The notes beneath the pieces were generated by a model. It was not told the origin of the DNA. It did no database searches and worked only from the letters and a program-made list of their open reading frames with translations. From contig NZ_QWFA01000009.1 of assembly GCF_003501885.1 (NCBI RefSeq), forward strand, positions 1-55,018: DNA of 55,018 nt, given 5' to 3'. Made by a program: the position numbers and the translations under genes. This DNA comes from Streptomyces globisporus (GTDB lineage Bacteria; Actinomycetota; Actinomycetes; Streptomycetales; Streptomycetaceae). Shown here one piece after another: positions 19,347 to 28,006 of this stretch. Position 1 is the stretch's first letter, and every line of letters starts with the position of its first letter.

Positions 19347-19580
19347 GTGATTCTGGCGTTCCAGATCGCCCTGATCGTCTTCAGCCTGCTGCTGATGCTG
19401 CTGGTGCTCATGCACAAGGGCAAGGGCGGCGGCCTGTCCGACATGTTCGGTGGCGGAATGCAGTCCTCCGTCGGTGGCTCCTCGGTCGCCGAGCGTAACC
19501 TCGACCGGATCACGGTGGTGGTCGGTCTGGTCTGGTTCGCGTGCATCGTCGTCCTCGGTCTGCTCATCAAGCTCGACTGA
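19347..19580 (+). CDS. secG: preprotein translocase subunit SecG
   Basis: A 77-residue protein with two transmembrane helices (about 2-22 and 53-75). A Gly/Lys-rich cytoplasmic loop (HKGKGGGLSDMFGGG) joins them, as in the SecYEG channel subunit. GTG start, preceded by AAAGTAGGGA. Its place after tpiA is the usual actinobacterial position. Confidence 0.95.
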   Translation: MILAFQIALIVFSLLLMLLVLMHKGKGGGLSDMFGGGMQSSVGGSSVAERNLDRITVVVGLVWFACIVVLGLLIKLD

Positions 19581-19622
19581 ATGACCCGTTCCGCGATTCC
19601 GGTAACGGTGTAACTCCTTCCA

Positions 19623-19651
19623 CTGGACGCACGTTGGGCCTTACGTAGACT
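19623..19651 (+). promoter_or_regulatory. candidate promoter of the RbpA-family gene
   Basis: CTGGAC (19623-19628), a 17-bp spacer and TAGACT (19646-19651), about 40 bp before the GTG at 19692. No sigma-R (GGAAT-N18-GTT) promoter is evident. Confidence 0.45.
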
Positions 19652-19691
19652 GAGGCATCCTTCGAGCACCATCACGCAGGGAGTTACGACC

Positions 19692-20027
19692 GTGGCAAGT
19701 GGCAACGCGATCCGGGGAAGCCGGGTCGGAGCGGGGCCGATGGGGGAGGCCGAGCGCGGCGAGTCCGCGCCGCGCGCCCGCATCTCCTTCTGGTGCTCGA
19801 ACGGGCACGAGACGCAGCCGAGCTTCGCCCATGACGCGCAGGTGCCGGACACCTGGGACTGCCCGCGCTGCGGCTTCCCGGCCGGCCAGGACAAGGACAG
19901 CCCGCCCGACCCGCCCCGCACCGAGCCGTACAAGACGCATCTGGCGTACGTGCGCGAGCGGCGCAGCGACGAGGACGGCGAGGCGATCCTCGCCGAGGCA
20001 CTGGCCAAACTCCGCGGTGAGATCTGA
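19692..20027 (+). CDS. RbpA-family RNA polymerase-binding protein (RbpB-like paralogue)
   Basis: A 111-residue RbpA-family protein. The basic N-terminal IRGSRVGAG corresponds to the part that reaches towards the polymerase active site. The zinc-binding core keeps C35, H39, C57 and C60 (FWCSNGH ... WDCPRCGF). The C-terminal THLAYVRERRSDEDGEAILAEALAKLR is the sigma-interaction helix region with the ERR motif. In Streptomyces the main RbpA is encoded elsewhere and has a quite different sequence, so this copy looks like the second paralogue. That distinction is from memory. It would bind RNA polymerase with the principal sigma factor. GTG start with GGGAG upstream. A 13-bp terminator follows. Confidence 0.85.
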   Translation: MASGNAIRGSRVGAGPMGEAERGESAPRARISFWCSNGHETQPSFAHDAQVPDTWDCPRCGFPAGQDKDSPPDPPRTEPYKTHLAYVRERRSDEDGEAILAEALAKLRGEI

Positions 20028-20068
20028 TCCCCTCCCCGCACAGCTCCACGGAAACCCCAGTCGTTCAC

Positions 20069-20097
20069 CGGCCGGACACCCCACGGGTGTCCGGCCG
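20069..20097 (+). terminator. terminator after the RbpA-family gene
   Basis: A 13-bp perfect stem (20069-20081 with 20085-20097), 3-nt loop. Confidence 0.75.
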
Positions 20098-20172
20098 TAT
20101 CGCGTTCCCGCGCCACCCTCCTCCTCCACGCCGTCGGCCTCCTCGATCAATTAGGTTGGAGGGGCAGCGGGG

Positions 20173-20277
20173 ATGCTGATGACGAGTGAGAAGTGGGCTG
20201 ATATCCCGGATGAACGCAGCAAGCCGAACCAAGCTCAACCAGACGCCCGAGTGGACGGCCCTCGCCAAGCACCGTGA
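20173..20277 (+). other. possible 34-codon upstream ORF overlapping the pgi start
   Basis: ATG 20173 has the best SD in the region (GGAGGGG at 20158-20164, 8-nt spacing) and encodes [19 protein letters not shown]... to a stop at 20277, in a different frame from pgi. It covers the pgi start codon. No homology recognised. It may be a regulatory leader ORF or fortuitous. Confidence 0.25.
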
Positions 20278-21868
20278 GGAGCTCGGCGCACCCCAGCTGC
20301 GCGAGCTGTTCGCGCGGCAGCCTGACCGAGGCACCGCCTACACCCTGCGGGTCGGCGACCTCCACCTCGACTACTCCAAGCACCTGGTCACCGACGAGAC
20401 GCTGCGCCTGCTGCGCGAGCTGGCCGCCGCCACCGGGGTCGCGGAGCTGCGGGACGCGATGTTCCGCGGCGAGAAGATCAACACCACCGAGGACCGGGCG
20501 GTCCTGCACACCGCGCTGCGCGCCCCGCGCGAGGCCGTCATCGAGGTCGACGGCGAGAACGTCGTACCGGCGGTGCACGCCGTTCTGGACAAGATGGCCG
20601 ACTTCGCGGACAAGGTCCGCTCCGGGCAGTGGACCGGCCACACCGGCAAGCCCGTCAAGAACATCGTCAACATCGGCATCGGCGGCTCCGACCTCGGCCC
20701 CGCCATGGCCTACGAGGTGCTGCGCTCCTTCACGGACCGCGACCTCACCCTCCGCTTCGTCTCGAACGTCGACGGCGCGGACCTCCACGAGGCCGTCCGC
20801 GACCTCGACCCGGCCGAGACGCTGTTCGTCATCGCCTCCAAGACATTCACGACGATCGAGACCATCACCAACGCCACCTCCGCCCGGGACTGGCTGCTGA
20901 CCGAGCTGAGGGCCGGTCAGGACGCCGTCGCGAAGCACTTCGTGGCGCTGTCGACCAACGCCGAGAAGGTCGAAGAGTTCGGCATCGACACGGCGAACAT
21001 GTTCGAGTTCTGGGACTGGGTCGGCGGCCGCTACAGCTACGACTCGGCGATCGGCCTCTCGCTGATGGTCGCCATCGGCCCGGACCGCTTCCGCGAGATG
21101 CTGGAGGGTTTCCACCTCGTCGACGAGCACTTCCGCACCGCCCCCGCCGAGGAGAACGCCCCGCTCCTGCTGGGCCTCCTCGGCGTCTGGTACGGCAACT
21201 TCTTCGACGCCCAGTCGCACGCGGTGCTGCCCTACAGCCACTACCTGTCCAAGTTCACCGCGTATCTCCAGCAGCTGGACATGGAGTCCAACGGCAAGTC
21301 CGTGGACCGCGAGGGCGACCGCGTCGACTGGCAGACCGGCCCGGTCGTCTGGGGCACACCCGGCACCAACGGGCAGCACGCCTACTACCAGCTGATCCAC
21401 CAGGGCACCAAGCTGATCCCGGCGGACTTCATCGGCTTCGCCGCCCCGGTCCACGACCTGCTGCCCGGCCTCATCGCCCAGCACGACCTGCTGATGGCCA
21501 ACTTCTTCGCCCAGACCCAGGCCCTCGCCTTCGGCAAGACGCCCGAGGAGGTCCGGGCCGAAGGCGTGCCCGAGGAGCTGGTCCCGCACAAGACGTTCCG
21601 GGGCAACCACCCCACGACGACGATCCTCGCCGACAAGCTGACCCCCTCGGTCCTCGGCCAGCTCATCGCGCTGTACGAGCACAAGGTCTTCGTCCAGGGC
21701 GCCATCTGGAACATCGACTCCTTCGACCAGTGGGGTGTCGAGCTCGGCAAGGTCCTCGCCAAGAAGATCGAACCGCTGCTGACCGGTGACGGGGGCGCGG
21801 ACGCCGGGCAGCTCGACAGCTCCACCGCCGCCCTGGTCGACGCCTACCGCACCCTGCGCGGGCGCTGA
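20210..21868 (+). CDS. pgi: glucose-6-phosphate isomerase
   Basis: A 552-residue enzyme interconverting glucose-6-phosphate and fructose-6-phosphate. Family motifs are [40 protein letters not shown], the catalytic [14 protein letters not shown] and the C-terminal [20 protein letters not shown] 20210 ([15 protein letters not shown]) matches the usual N-terminus but has a poor SD. GTG 20186 would add eight residues. A -10-like TAGGTT (20152-20157) is upstream. It starts the route into the pentose-phosphate operon encoded just downstream on the other strand. Confidence 0.96.
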   Translation: MNAASRTKLNQTPEWTALAKHREELGAPQLRELFARQPDRGTAYTLRVGDLHLDYSKHLVTDETLRLLRELAAATGVAELRDAMFRGEKINTTEDRAVLHTALRAPREAVIEVDGENVVPAVHAVLDKMADFADKVRSGQWTGHTGKPVKNIVNIGIGGSDLGPAMAYEVLRSFTDRDLTLRFVSNVDGADLHEAVRDLDPAETLFVIASKTFTTIETITNATSARDWLLTELRAGQDAVAKHFVALSTNAEKVEEFGIDTANMFEFWDWVGGRYSYDSAIGLSLMVAIGPDRFREMLEGFHLVDEHFRTAPAEENAPLLLGLLGVWYGNFFDAQSHAVLPYSHYLSKFTAYLQQLDMESNGKSVDREGDRVDWQTGPVVWGTPGTNGQHAYYQLIHQGTKLIPADFIGFAAPVHDLLPGLIAQHDLLMANFFAQTQALAFGKTPEEVRAEGVPEELVPHKTFRGNHPTTTILADKLTPSVLGQLIALYEHKVFVQGAIWNIDSFDQWGVELGKVLAKKIEPLLTGDGGADAGQLDSSTAALVDAYRTLRGR

Positions 21869-21872
21869 GCCG

Positions 21873-22382
21873 ATGCCACAGGGGGAGGAGGGGGAGACGG
21901 TCCGGCTGCGGCCGCCGCGCAACACGCTGAACGAGCGCGCCGTCGGCTGGTGGCGGGCCCAGTGGCTGCTGATGACCGCCGTGCCCGTCGTACCGCTCGC
22001 GGTGCTGGGCGCGCTGATCGAGCCGGCCCGTTTCTGGCTGCTGCTGCCCGCCGCGGTCCTGGCCGCGGCGGGCACCGCGACCGCCGTCCTCTTCCCCCTG
22101 TGGTGGTTCCGCACGCACCGCTGGGAGGTCACCGAGGACGCGGTGTACGTCCTCACCGGCTTCTTCCGGCAGGAGTGGCGGATCGCCCCGATGTCCCGGA
22201 TCCAGACCGTGGACACCGTACGGGGCCCACTGGAGCAGCTCTTCCGGCTCGCCACCGTCACGGTCACCACCGCCTCCGCCAAGGGCGCCGTCCGCATCGA
22301 GGGCCTGGACCACGAGGTCGCCGCCGACCTGGCCGAGCGGCTCACCCGGATCACCCGCGACACCCCCGGCGACGCCACATGA
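21873..22382 (+). CDS. PH domain-containing membrane protein (bPH2)
   Basis: A 169-residue protein with two adjacent transmembrane helices (about 24-72), then one bacterial PH domain (bPH2/DUF304-type: VTEDAVYVLTGFFRQEWRIAPMSRIQTVDTVRGPLEQLFRL). It begins 4 nt after the pgi stop and overlaps the next PH-domain gene by ATGA. These small/large bPH2 pairs (YdbS/YdbT-like) are conserved; their function is unknown, though a role in envelope stress or colicin-like protection has been suggested for relatives. Confidence 0.85.
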   Translation: MPQGEEGETVRLRPPRNTLNERAVGWWRAQWLLMTAVPVVPLAVLGALIEPARFWLLLPAAVLAAAGTATAVLFPLWWFRTHRWEVTEDAVYVLTGFFRQEWRIAPMSRIQTVDTVRGPLEQLFRLATVTVTTASAKGAVRIEGLDHEVAADLAERLTRITRDTPGDAT

Positions 22383-23908
22383 GCACCGTCGCCCCGCCCG
22401 CCGACTGGCGCCGCCTCGACCCCCGTACGGTCGTGGTCACCGCACTCGTCGTGGCGGGGGTCGTCGCGGGCGCCGCCGTCCCCGTCACACTCGGGCTCAC
22501 CCGCTGGTTCAGCCTCCCCGTCGCCGTGCTCCAGGTGCTCGCCGGAGCCGTCCTGGTCATCGGGGTCGCGGCGGGCGCCGACCGGGTCCGCTGGCACCGC
22601 ACCCGTTACCGGATCGGCCGGGAGCAGGTCGACCTCCACACCGGCCTCCTCCTCGTCAAACGCCGCTCCCTGGCCCGCGACCGCATCCGTACGGTCGACC
22701 TCACCGCCAACCCGATGCTCCGGCTCCTCGGCCTGGTCACCGTCAGGATCGGCACCGGCGAACAGGGCTCCGAGTCCACCCTCGAACTGGATCCGGTCAC
22801 CCGCGCCGAGGGCGAACGGCTGCGCCGCCTCCTCCTGGACCGCGCCGCCACCGCACCGGCCGACGGCGTTCGCCACGAGGGCGAACTGGCCGTCCTGGAC
22901 CCCCGCTGGATCCGTTACGCCCCGGTCTCCTTCGTCGCCCCCATGCTCGGCGGGGCCGCCGCCGGGGCCGTGATGCAGGTCAGCGAGTGGGTCGGGGCGC
23001 AGGGCCAGGTCATCGAGTGGGTCGGCGACCGTTTCCGGGACACCCCGCTGCTCTGGACGATCATCGCCCTGGTCCTGGCCGCCCTGGTCGCGGGCGTCGT
23101 CGGGGCGCTCGGCCTCTGGATCGAGATGTGGTGGAACTACCGCCTGGAGCGCGAACCGGGCGGCACGCTGCGGGTCCGGCGCGGGCTGTTCACCTCCCGG
23201 TCGATCTCCGTCGAGGAGGCCCGGCTGCGCGGTGTCGACCTGGTCGAGCCGCTGGGCGTCCGGCTGCTCGGCGCGGCCCGCCTCGACGCCATCACCACCG
23301 GCCTGGCCAAGGATCACGAGGCCAGGAACGCCGACCACAACACCCTGCTCCCGGTCGCACCCCGGAACCGGGCCGACACCGTCGCCGCCGACGTCCTGCG
23401 CGAGGCGGACACCCCGACCGGCGCGCCGCTCACCCCGCACCCCCGCGCCGCCCGGGGCCGCCGACTGCGCTGGTCGCTCGCCGCGGCCCTCGGCCCGGTC
23501 CTGGTCCTGGCCCTCCTCGGGGCGCTGCTCACGCCCGTGCTGCTGTGGATCGCGCTCGGCTGCGCCGTGGTGGCCGTCCCCGTGGCGGTGGTGCTCGCCC
23601 TGGACGCGTACCGGGGCCTCGGGCACGCGCTCTCCGGCCGGTATCTGATCACCCGCTCCGGTACGGTCCGCCGCTCCACGGCGGCCCTGGAACGAGCCGG
23701 GGTGATCGGCTGGACGGTCAAGCAGTCGGTGTTCCAACGCCGGGCGGGCCTGTTGAGCGTCACGGCCACCACGGCCGCCGGAGGCGGCGCGTACACGGCG
23801 TACGACACCGACGCGTCCGAGGGCCTGACCTTCGCCGCCGAGGCGGTCCCGGGGCTGCTGGAGCCCTTCCTGGAACGCGCCGGGGAACCCGGGCGCCCCC
23901 GCCCGTAG
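22379..23908 (+). CDS. PH domain-containing membrane protein, multi-bPH2 (YdbT-like)
   Basis: A 509-residue membrane protein with three pairs of transmembrane helices (about 17-65, 175-255 and 360-405). Each pair is followed by a bPH2 module; the signatures RDRIRTVDLTANPMLRLLGL, VEEARLRGVDLVEPLGVRLLG and a last degenerate one are visible. It is translationally coupled to the small bPH2 protein upstream. Together they probably form one membrane complex. The tail after about 490 is low-complexity. Confidence 0.85.
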   Translation: MSTVAPPADWRRLDPRTVVVTALVVAGVVAGAAVPVTLGLTRWFSLPVAVLQVLAGAVLVIGVAAGADRVRWHRTRYRIGREQVDLHTGLLLVKRRSLARDRIRTVDLTANPMLRLLGLVTVRIGTGEQGSESTLELDPVTRAEGERLRRLLLDRAATAPADGVRHEGELAVLDPRWIRYAPVSFVAPMLGGAAAGAVMQVSEWVGAQGQVIEWVGDRFRDTPLLWTIIALVLAALVAGVVGALGLWIEMWWNYRLEREPGGTLRVRRGLFTSRSISVEEARLRGVDLVEPLGVRLLGAARLDAITTGLAKDHEARNADHNTLLPVAPRNRADTVAADVLREADTPTGAPLTPHPRAARGRRLRWSLAAALGPVLVLALLGALLTPVLLWIALGCAVVAVPVAVVLALDAYRGLGHALSGRYLITRSGTVRRSTAALERAGVIGWTVKQSVFQRRAGLLSVTATTAAGGGAYTAYDTDASEGLTFAAEAVPGLLEPFLERAGEPGRPRP

Positions 23909-23953
23909 AACGGCCGGAAAACTCGCGGGTGTTCGGCACCGTGCCCGGCCTGT

Positions 23954-24241
23954 CCTGACCGCTGCCGTCCGCACCTTCACGGTCCGCCGACGCGAGGAAC
24001 TCGACGCATCGGGATCTACCTGAGGGGCACCAGGCGGCGCTTCCGGGAACTCCTCCCCGACCTCGACGCCGCCACCCGCCGGGACATCGACTACATCTGC
24101 GCCCGCGCCGGCACGGCCCTCGACCTCGCCCGTACGACAGCCGCCCGGCGGGAGCCGAGACGCCTGGAAGCCCTCGCGCGATGGCGTGAAGCCCTGAAGC
24201 CCTGCGGGGGAGCGGTCAGCCGCCGTGCGTCGTGTCGATGA
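23954..24241 (+). pseudogene. possible frameshifted gene remnant
   Basis: This 307-bp gap between genes has no intact gene. One frame reads LTAAVRTFTVRRREELDASG then stops at about 24021. Another frame continues IGIYLRGTRRRFRELLPDLD ... DYICARAGTALDLA to a stop at 24239-24241. The composition looks protein-like, and the two join around 24005 if a single-base shift is assumed. No family recognised. The 3' end runs into the convergent VOC gene. Confidence 0.3.
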
Positions 24242-24578
24242 CGCAGAAGCGGTTGCCCTCCGGGTCGGCGAGCACCACGAAGTCCGGGTCCGGCGGATAG
24301 AGCTCCCACGCGACCCGCTCGGCGCCCAGGCCCATCAGCCGCTCCACCTCGGCCTCCTGCTCGTCGGAGTAGAGGTCCAGGTGGACCCGGGGGACCTCCT
24401 GGACGGGGGAGGCGGAGCGCCCCAGCGCCACGCCGACACCGGGCCCTTCCACCGGGACCAGCACCACCCAGTCGTCCGTCCCCGGCTCACGCTCGGTGTA
24501 CGTGAGCGCGGCCTTCCAGAAGGCGGCGGCCCTGCTCACGTCGGTCGCGCCCATCACCACGGTTCCGATATGCACCAT
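24216..24578 (-). CDS. VOC family protein (glyoxalase/dioxygenase superfamily)
   Basis: A 120-residue single-domain vicinal-oxygen-chelate protein. It has the paired beta-alpha-beta-beta-beta pattern, with HIGTVVMGATDVSRAAAFWKAAL at the start and ADPEGNRFCVID at the end. The substrate is unknown. It lies upstream of nothing on its strand and ends in the remnant region. The bidirectional-looking hairpin 24594-24642 separates it from pgl. Confidence 0.85.
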   Translation of the reverse strand: MVHIGTVVMGATDVSRAAAFWKAALTYTEREPGTDDWVVLVPVEGPGVGVALGRSASPVQEVPRVHLDLYSDEQEAEVERLMGLGAERVAWELYPPDPDFVVLADPEGNRFCVIDTTHGG

Positions 24579-24593
24579 GGGGCCGAGCTTTTC

Positions 24594-24642
24594 ATGACGA
24601 AGGCCCGGACCGCTCGGGAAAAGCGGGCCGGGCCTTCGTCAT
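24594..24642 (-). terminator. terminator of the tkt-tal-zwf-opcA-pgl operon
   Basis: A 15-bp perfect stem (24594-24608 with 24628-24642), 10 bp beyond the pgl stop on the minus strand. Confidence 0.75.
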
Positions 24643-24652
24643 GCGCCGGCGC

Positions 24653-25435
24653 TCAGGCGGAGGCCGGAGGGTAGAGAGCGCGCGGCAGCTGCGAGGCCGC
24701 CGCCGCGTCCAGCAGCCACAGCGTGCGGCTGCGGCCGTACGCGCCCGCCGCCGGGGCCTGGATCTCCCCGGCCCCGGAGAGCGCGATGGCCGCCGCTTCC
24801 GCCTTGTCCTCGCCCGCCGCGAGCAGCCACACCTCGCGCGCCGCACGGATCGCCGGCAGCGTCAGCGAGACCCGGACCGGCGGCGGCTTGGGCGCCCCGT
24901 GCACACCGACGACGGTGCGCTCGGTCTCCCGTACCGCGGGCAGCTCCGGGAAGAGCGAGGCCACATGCGTGTCCGGGCCGACGCCCAGCATCAGCACGTC
25001 GAACGTGGGCACCGGGCCGTGGTCCTCGGGACCCGCGGCGGCGGCCAGTTCGTCGGCGTAACCGGCCGCCGCGGCGTCCGCGTCGTCGCCGTAAGGGCCG
25101 TCGGACGCGGGCATCGCGTGCACCCGGGCCGGGTCCAGCGGCACCGCGTCGAGCAGCGCCTCCCGGGCCTGGGTGACATTGCGCTCCGGGTCGCCCTCGG
25201 GCAGGAACCGCTCGTCGCCCCACCACAGGTCCAGGCGCGACCAGTCGACCGCGTCCCGGGCGGGCGCGGCGGCGAGGGCGGCCAGCAGGCCGTTGCCGTT
25301 GCGCCCGCCGGTCAGCACCACCGAGGCGTGGCCCCGGGACGCCTGGGCGTCCACGATCTTCGTGATCAGCCGGGCCGCCGCGGCCTGGGCCATCAGCTCC
25401 TTGTCGCGGTGGACGACCAGTTGGGGAGGCGTCAC
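24653..25435 (-). CDS. pgl: 6-phosphogluconolactonase
   Basis: A 260-residue SugarP-isomerase-fold lactonase (DevB-type). It has VVLTGGRNGNGLLAAL, the signature DLWWGDERFLPEGDPERN and FDVLMLGVGPDTHVASLFPE. It hydrolyses the lactone produced by Zwf. The GTG start at 25435 overlaps the opcA stop by 4 nt. It is the last gene of the oxidative pentose-phosphate operon. Confidence 0.95.
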   Translation of the reverse strand: MTPPQLVVHRDKELMAQAAAARLITKIVDAQASRGHASVVLTGGRNGNGLLAALAAAPARDAVDWSRLDLWWGDERFLPEGDPERNVTQAREALLDAVPLDPARVHAMPASDGPYGDDADAAAAGYADELAAAAGPEDHGPVPTFDVLMLGVGPDTHVASLFPELPAVRETERTVVGVHGAPKPPPVRVSLTLPAIRAAREVWLLAAGEDKAEAAAIALSGAGEIQAPAAGAYGRSRTLWLLDAAAASQLPRALYPPASA

Positions 25436-26472
25436 TTCGACGCCGCCTTCTTGGCCGGGGCCTTCTTCGCGGCGGGGGCCTTGGCCCCGGCGGCCTTGTC
25501 CGCCTTCTCCGCGGCGCTCTCGGCCGGCTTGGCCGTGACCTCGCCGCCCGAGTGCAGCTTGTCGACGCCGAACTTCACCGCCGAGGCGTAGGTGTTGTCC
25601 GGGTCGAGCCGGCGCAGCTCCTCCGCCAGCAGCTCGGCGGTGTCCCGGCGCTTGAGCGCCACCGCGCGGTCGGGCTGGTTCTGCATGGAGAGCGTGGCCA
25701 GCGAACCGTCGGCCCGGTCCAGGACGATGACGCCGTTCTTCGTCTCCATCCGGACCGCGGTGAGACCGGGGCCCTGGGAGAGCGTGCGCTCCACCGGGAC
25801 GCCGAGCCGGTCCGCGAGCCACATGGCCAGCAGCTCGCAGCTCGGGTTGTCGCTCTCGCCCTCGACGGTCGCGCCGATGACCTCGGCCGGCTGCTGGTCC
25901 AGCGCGGCGGCCAGCATGGAGCGCCACGGCGTGATCCGGGTCCAGGCCAGATCGGTGTCGCCGGGGCTGTACGTCGCGGCCCGCACCGCCAGCTCGTCGA
26001 GCGGACGCTCGGCGGAGTAGGTGTCGGTGATCCGGCGCTGGGCCAGCGCCCCGAGCGGGTCGTTCGCCGGGTCGGCGGGGGCGTCCTCGGGCCACCACAC
26101 CACGACCGGGGCGTCCGGCAGCAGCAGCGGCAGGACCACCGACTGGGCGTGGTTGGCCAGTTCGCCGTGGAGGCGCAGGACGACGGTCTCGCCGGTGCCC
26201 GCGTCGGAACCGACCCGGACCTCGGCGTCGAGCCGGGCGTCGCGCCGGGCCCGCGGCGAGCGGCTGATCCGCTTGATCACCGCGATGATCCGCGAGGGGT
26301 GCTCGCGCGAGGCGTCACCGGCCGACTTGAGCGCGTCGTACGCGTTCTCCTCGTCGGTGACGATGACCAGCGTGAGCACCATGCCGATGGCGGGGGTGCC
26401 GATCGCCCGGCGGGCCGATACCAGCGCCTGGTTGATCTTGCTGGACGTGGTTTCCGTGAGATCGATCTTCAT
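25432..26472 (-). CDS. opcA: glucose-6-phosphate dehydrogenase assembly protein OpcA
   Basis: A 346-residue OpcA protein (MKIDLTETTSSKINQALVSA start, WWPEDAPADP and LAWTRITPWRSMLAAALD motifs) that binds and activates Zwf and confers redox regulation in cyanobacteria and actinobacteria. The last roughly 45 residues form a Lys/Ala tail (AKAPAAKKAPAKKAASK), similar in composition to the UvrA tail. ATGA overlap with the zwf stop and GTGA overlap with pgl show tight coupling. Confidence 0.96.
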   Translation of the reverse strand: MKIDLTETTSSKINQALVSARRAIGTPAIGMVLTLVIVTDEENAYDALKSAGDASREHPSRIIAVIKRISRSPRARRDARLDAEVRVGSDAGTGETVVLRLHGELANHAQSVVLPLLLPDAPVVVWWPEDAPADPANDPLGALAQRRITDTYSAERPLDELAVRAATYSPGDTDLAWTRITPWRSMLAAALDQQPAEVIGATVEGESDNPSCELLAMWLADRLGVPVERTLSQGPGLTAVRMETKNGVIVLDRADGSLATLSMQNQPDRAVALKRRDTAELLAEELRRLDPDNTYASAVKFGVDKLHSGGEVTAKPAESAAEKADKAAGAKAPAAKKAPAKKAASK

Positions 26473-28001
26473 GGCCGCCTCCAGCTCCGTCCGTCACGTG
26501 CGAGCATCTCGTCGGCCTCGGCCGGACCCCAGGTGCCGGCCGCGTACTTCGCGGGCTTGCCGTGCTTCTCCCAGTACTCCTCGATCGGGTCGAGGATGGT
26601 CCAGGAGAGTTCGACCTCCTGGTGGCGGGGGAAGAGGTTGGCGTCGCCGAGCAGGACGTCCAGGAGGAGCCGCTCGTACGCCTCCGGGCTGGACTCCGTG
26701 AACGACTCGCCGTACGCGAAGTCCATCGTGACGTCCCGGACCTCCATCGAGGTACCGGGCACCTTGGAGCCGAAGCGCACGGTGACGCCCTCGTCCGGCT
26801 GGACCCGGATGACCAGGGCGTTGCCGCCCAGCTCCTCGGTCGCGCTCGACTCGAAGGGCAGGTAGGGGGCGCGCTTGAAGACGACCGCGATCTCCGTGAC
26901 CCGGCGGCCGAGCCGCTTTCCGGTGCGGAGGTAGAACGGCACGCCCGCCCAGCGGCGGTTGTTGATCGTCAGCTTGATCGCCGCGTAGGTGTCGGTCGTC
27001 GACTTGGGGTCGATGCCGTCCTCCTCGCAGTAGCCGAGGACCTCCTGGCCGCCCTGCCAGGCGTGCTCGTACTGGGCGCGCACGGTGTGCTGCCCGAGGT
27101 CCTCGGGCAGCTCCACGGCGGTGAGCACCTTGAGCTTCTCGGCGACCAGGGCCTTCGGGTGGAAGGAGCCGGGCTCCTCCATCGCGGTCAGCGCCAGCAG
27201 CTGGAGCAGGTGGTTCTGGATGACGTCACGGGCGGCGCCGATGCCGTCGTAGTAGCCGGCCCGGCCGCCGATGCCGATGTCCTCGGCCATCGTGATCTGC
27301 ACGTGGTCGACGTAGGACCGGTTCCAGATCGGCTCCCACATCGTGTTGGCGAACCGCAGCGCCAGGATGTTCTGGACCGTCTCCTTCCCCAGGTAGTGGT
27401 CGATCCGGAAGACCTCGTTGGGCGGGAAGACGTCGTGCACGAGCTGGTTGAGCTCCTGCGCGCTGGCCAGGTCGTGACCGAACGGCTTCTCGATGACGGC
27501 ACGCCGCCAGGAGCCCTCCTTCTGGTCGGCCAGGCCGTGCTTCTTCAGTTGCTGGACGACCTTGGGGAAGAACTTCGGCGGCACGGAGAGGTAGAAGGCG
27601 AAGTTGCCGCCCGTCCCCTGCGCCTTGTCGAGCTCCTCGATGGTCGCCTTGAGGGTCTCGAACGCCTCGTCGTCGTCGAAGTTGCCCTGGACGAAGCGCA
27701 TCCCCTGGATGAGCTGCTGCCAGACCTCCTCGCGGAACGGCGTACGGGCGTGCTCCTTGACGGCGTCGTGGACGACCTGCGCGAAGTCCTCGTCCTCCCA
27801 GTCGCGGCGCGCGAAGCCGATGAGCGAGAAGCCCGGCGGCAGCAGGCCGCGATTGGCCAGGTCGTAGACGGCAGGCATCAGCTTTTTACGGGACAAATCG
27901 CCCGTGACGCCAAAGATGACCAGGCCCGACGGCCCTGCGATACGCGGGAGCCGTCGGTCCTGTGCGTCACGGAGCGGGTTGGCTCCGGGAACAGCAGACA
28001 A
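26469..28001 (-). CDS. zwf: glucose-6-phosphate dehydrogenase
   Basis: A 510-residue enzyme making NADPH and 6-phosphogluconolactone. It has a Rossmann VIFGVTGDLSRKKL, the catalytic RIDHYLGKETVQN and EKPFGHDL. The start is taken as TTG 28001 (SAVPGANPLRDAQDRRLP). This lies 5 nt after the tal stop, with SD GGAGGG inside the tal 3' end, and matches homologous N-termini. Much longer in-frame extensions would overlap tal and are rejected. Confidence 0.96.
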   Translation of the reverse strand: MSAVPGANPLRDAQDRRLPRIAGPSGLVIFGVTGDLSRKKLMPAVYDLANRGLLPPGFSLIGFARRDWEDEDFAQVVHDAVKEHARTPFREEVWQQLIQGMRFVQGNFDDDEAFETLKATIEELDKAQGTGGNFAFYLSVPPKFFPKVVQQLKKHGLADQKEGSWRRAVIEKPFGHDLASAQELNQLVHDVFPPNEVFRIDHYLGKETVQNILALRFANTMWEPIWNRSYVDHVQITMAEDIGIGGRAGYYDGIGAARDVIQNHLLQLLALTAMEEPGSFHPKALVAEKLKVLTAVELPEDLGQHTVRAQYEHAWQGGQEVLGYCEEDGIDPKSTTDTYAAIKLTINNRRWAGVPFYLRTGKRLGRRVTEIAVVFKRAPYLPFESSATEELGGNALVIRVQPDEGVTVRFGSKVPGTSMEVRDVTMDFAYGESFTESSPEAYERLLLDVLLGDANLFPRHQEVELSWTILDPIEEYWEKHGKPAKYAAGTWGPAEADEMLARDGRSWRRP

Positions 28002-28006
28002 AGTGG

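Noticed and set aside
20147..23980. Very long minus-strand open frame (about 1277 codons) over pgi and the PH-domain genes
   Set aside because: It is the antisense shadow of high-GC codon use; it overlaps well-recognised genes and has a low-complexity Arg/Gly/Ala composition.
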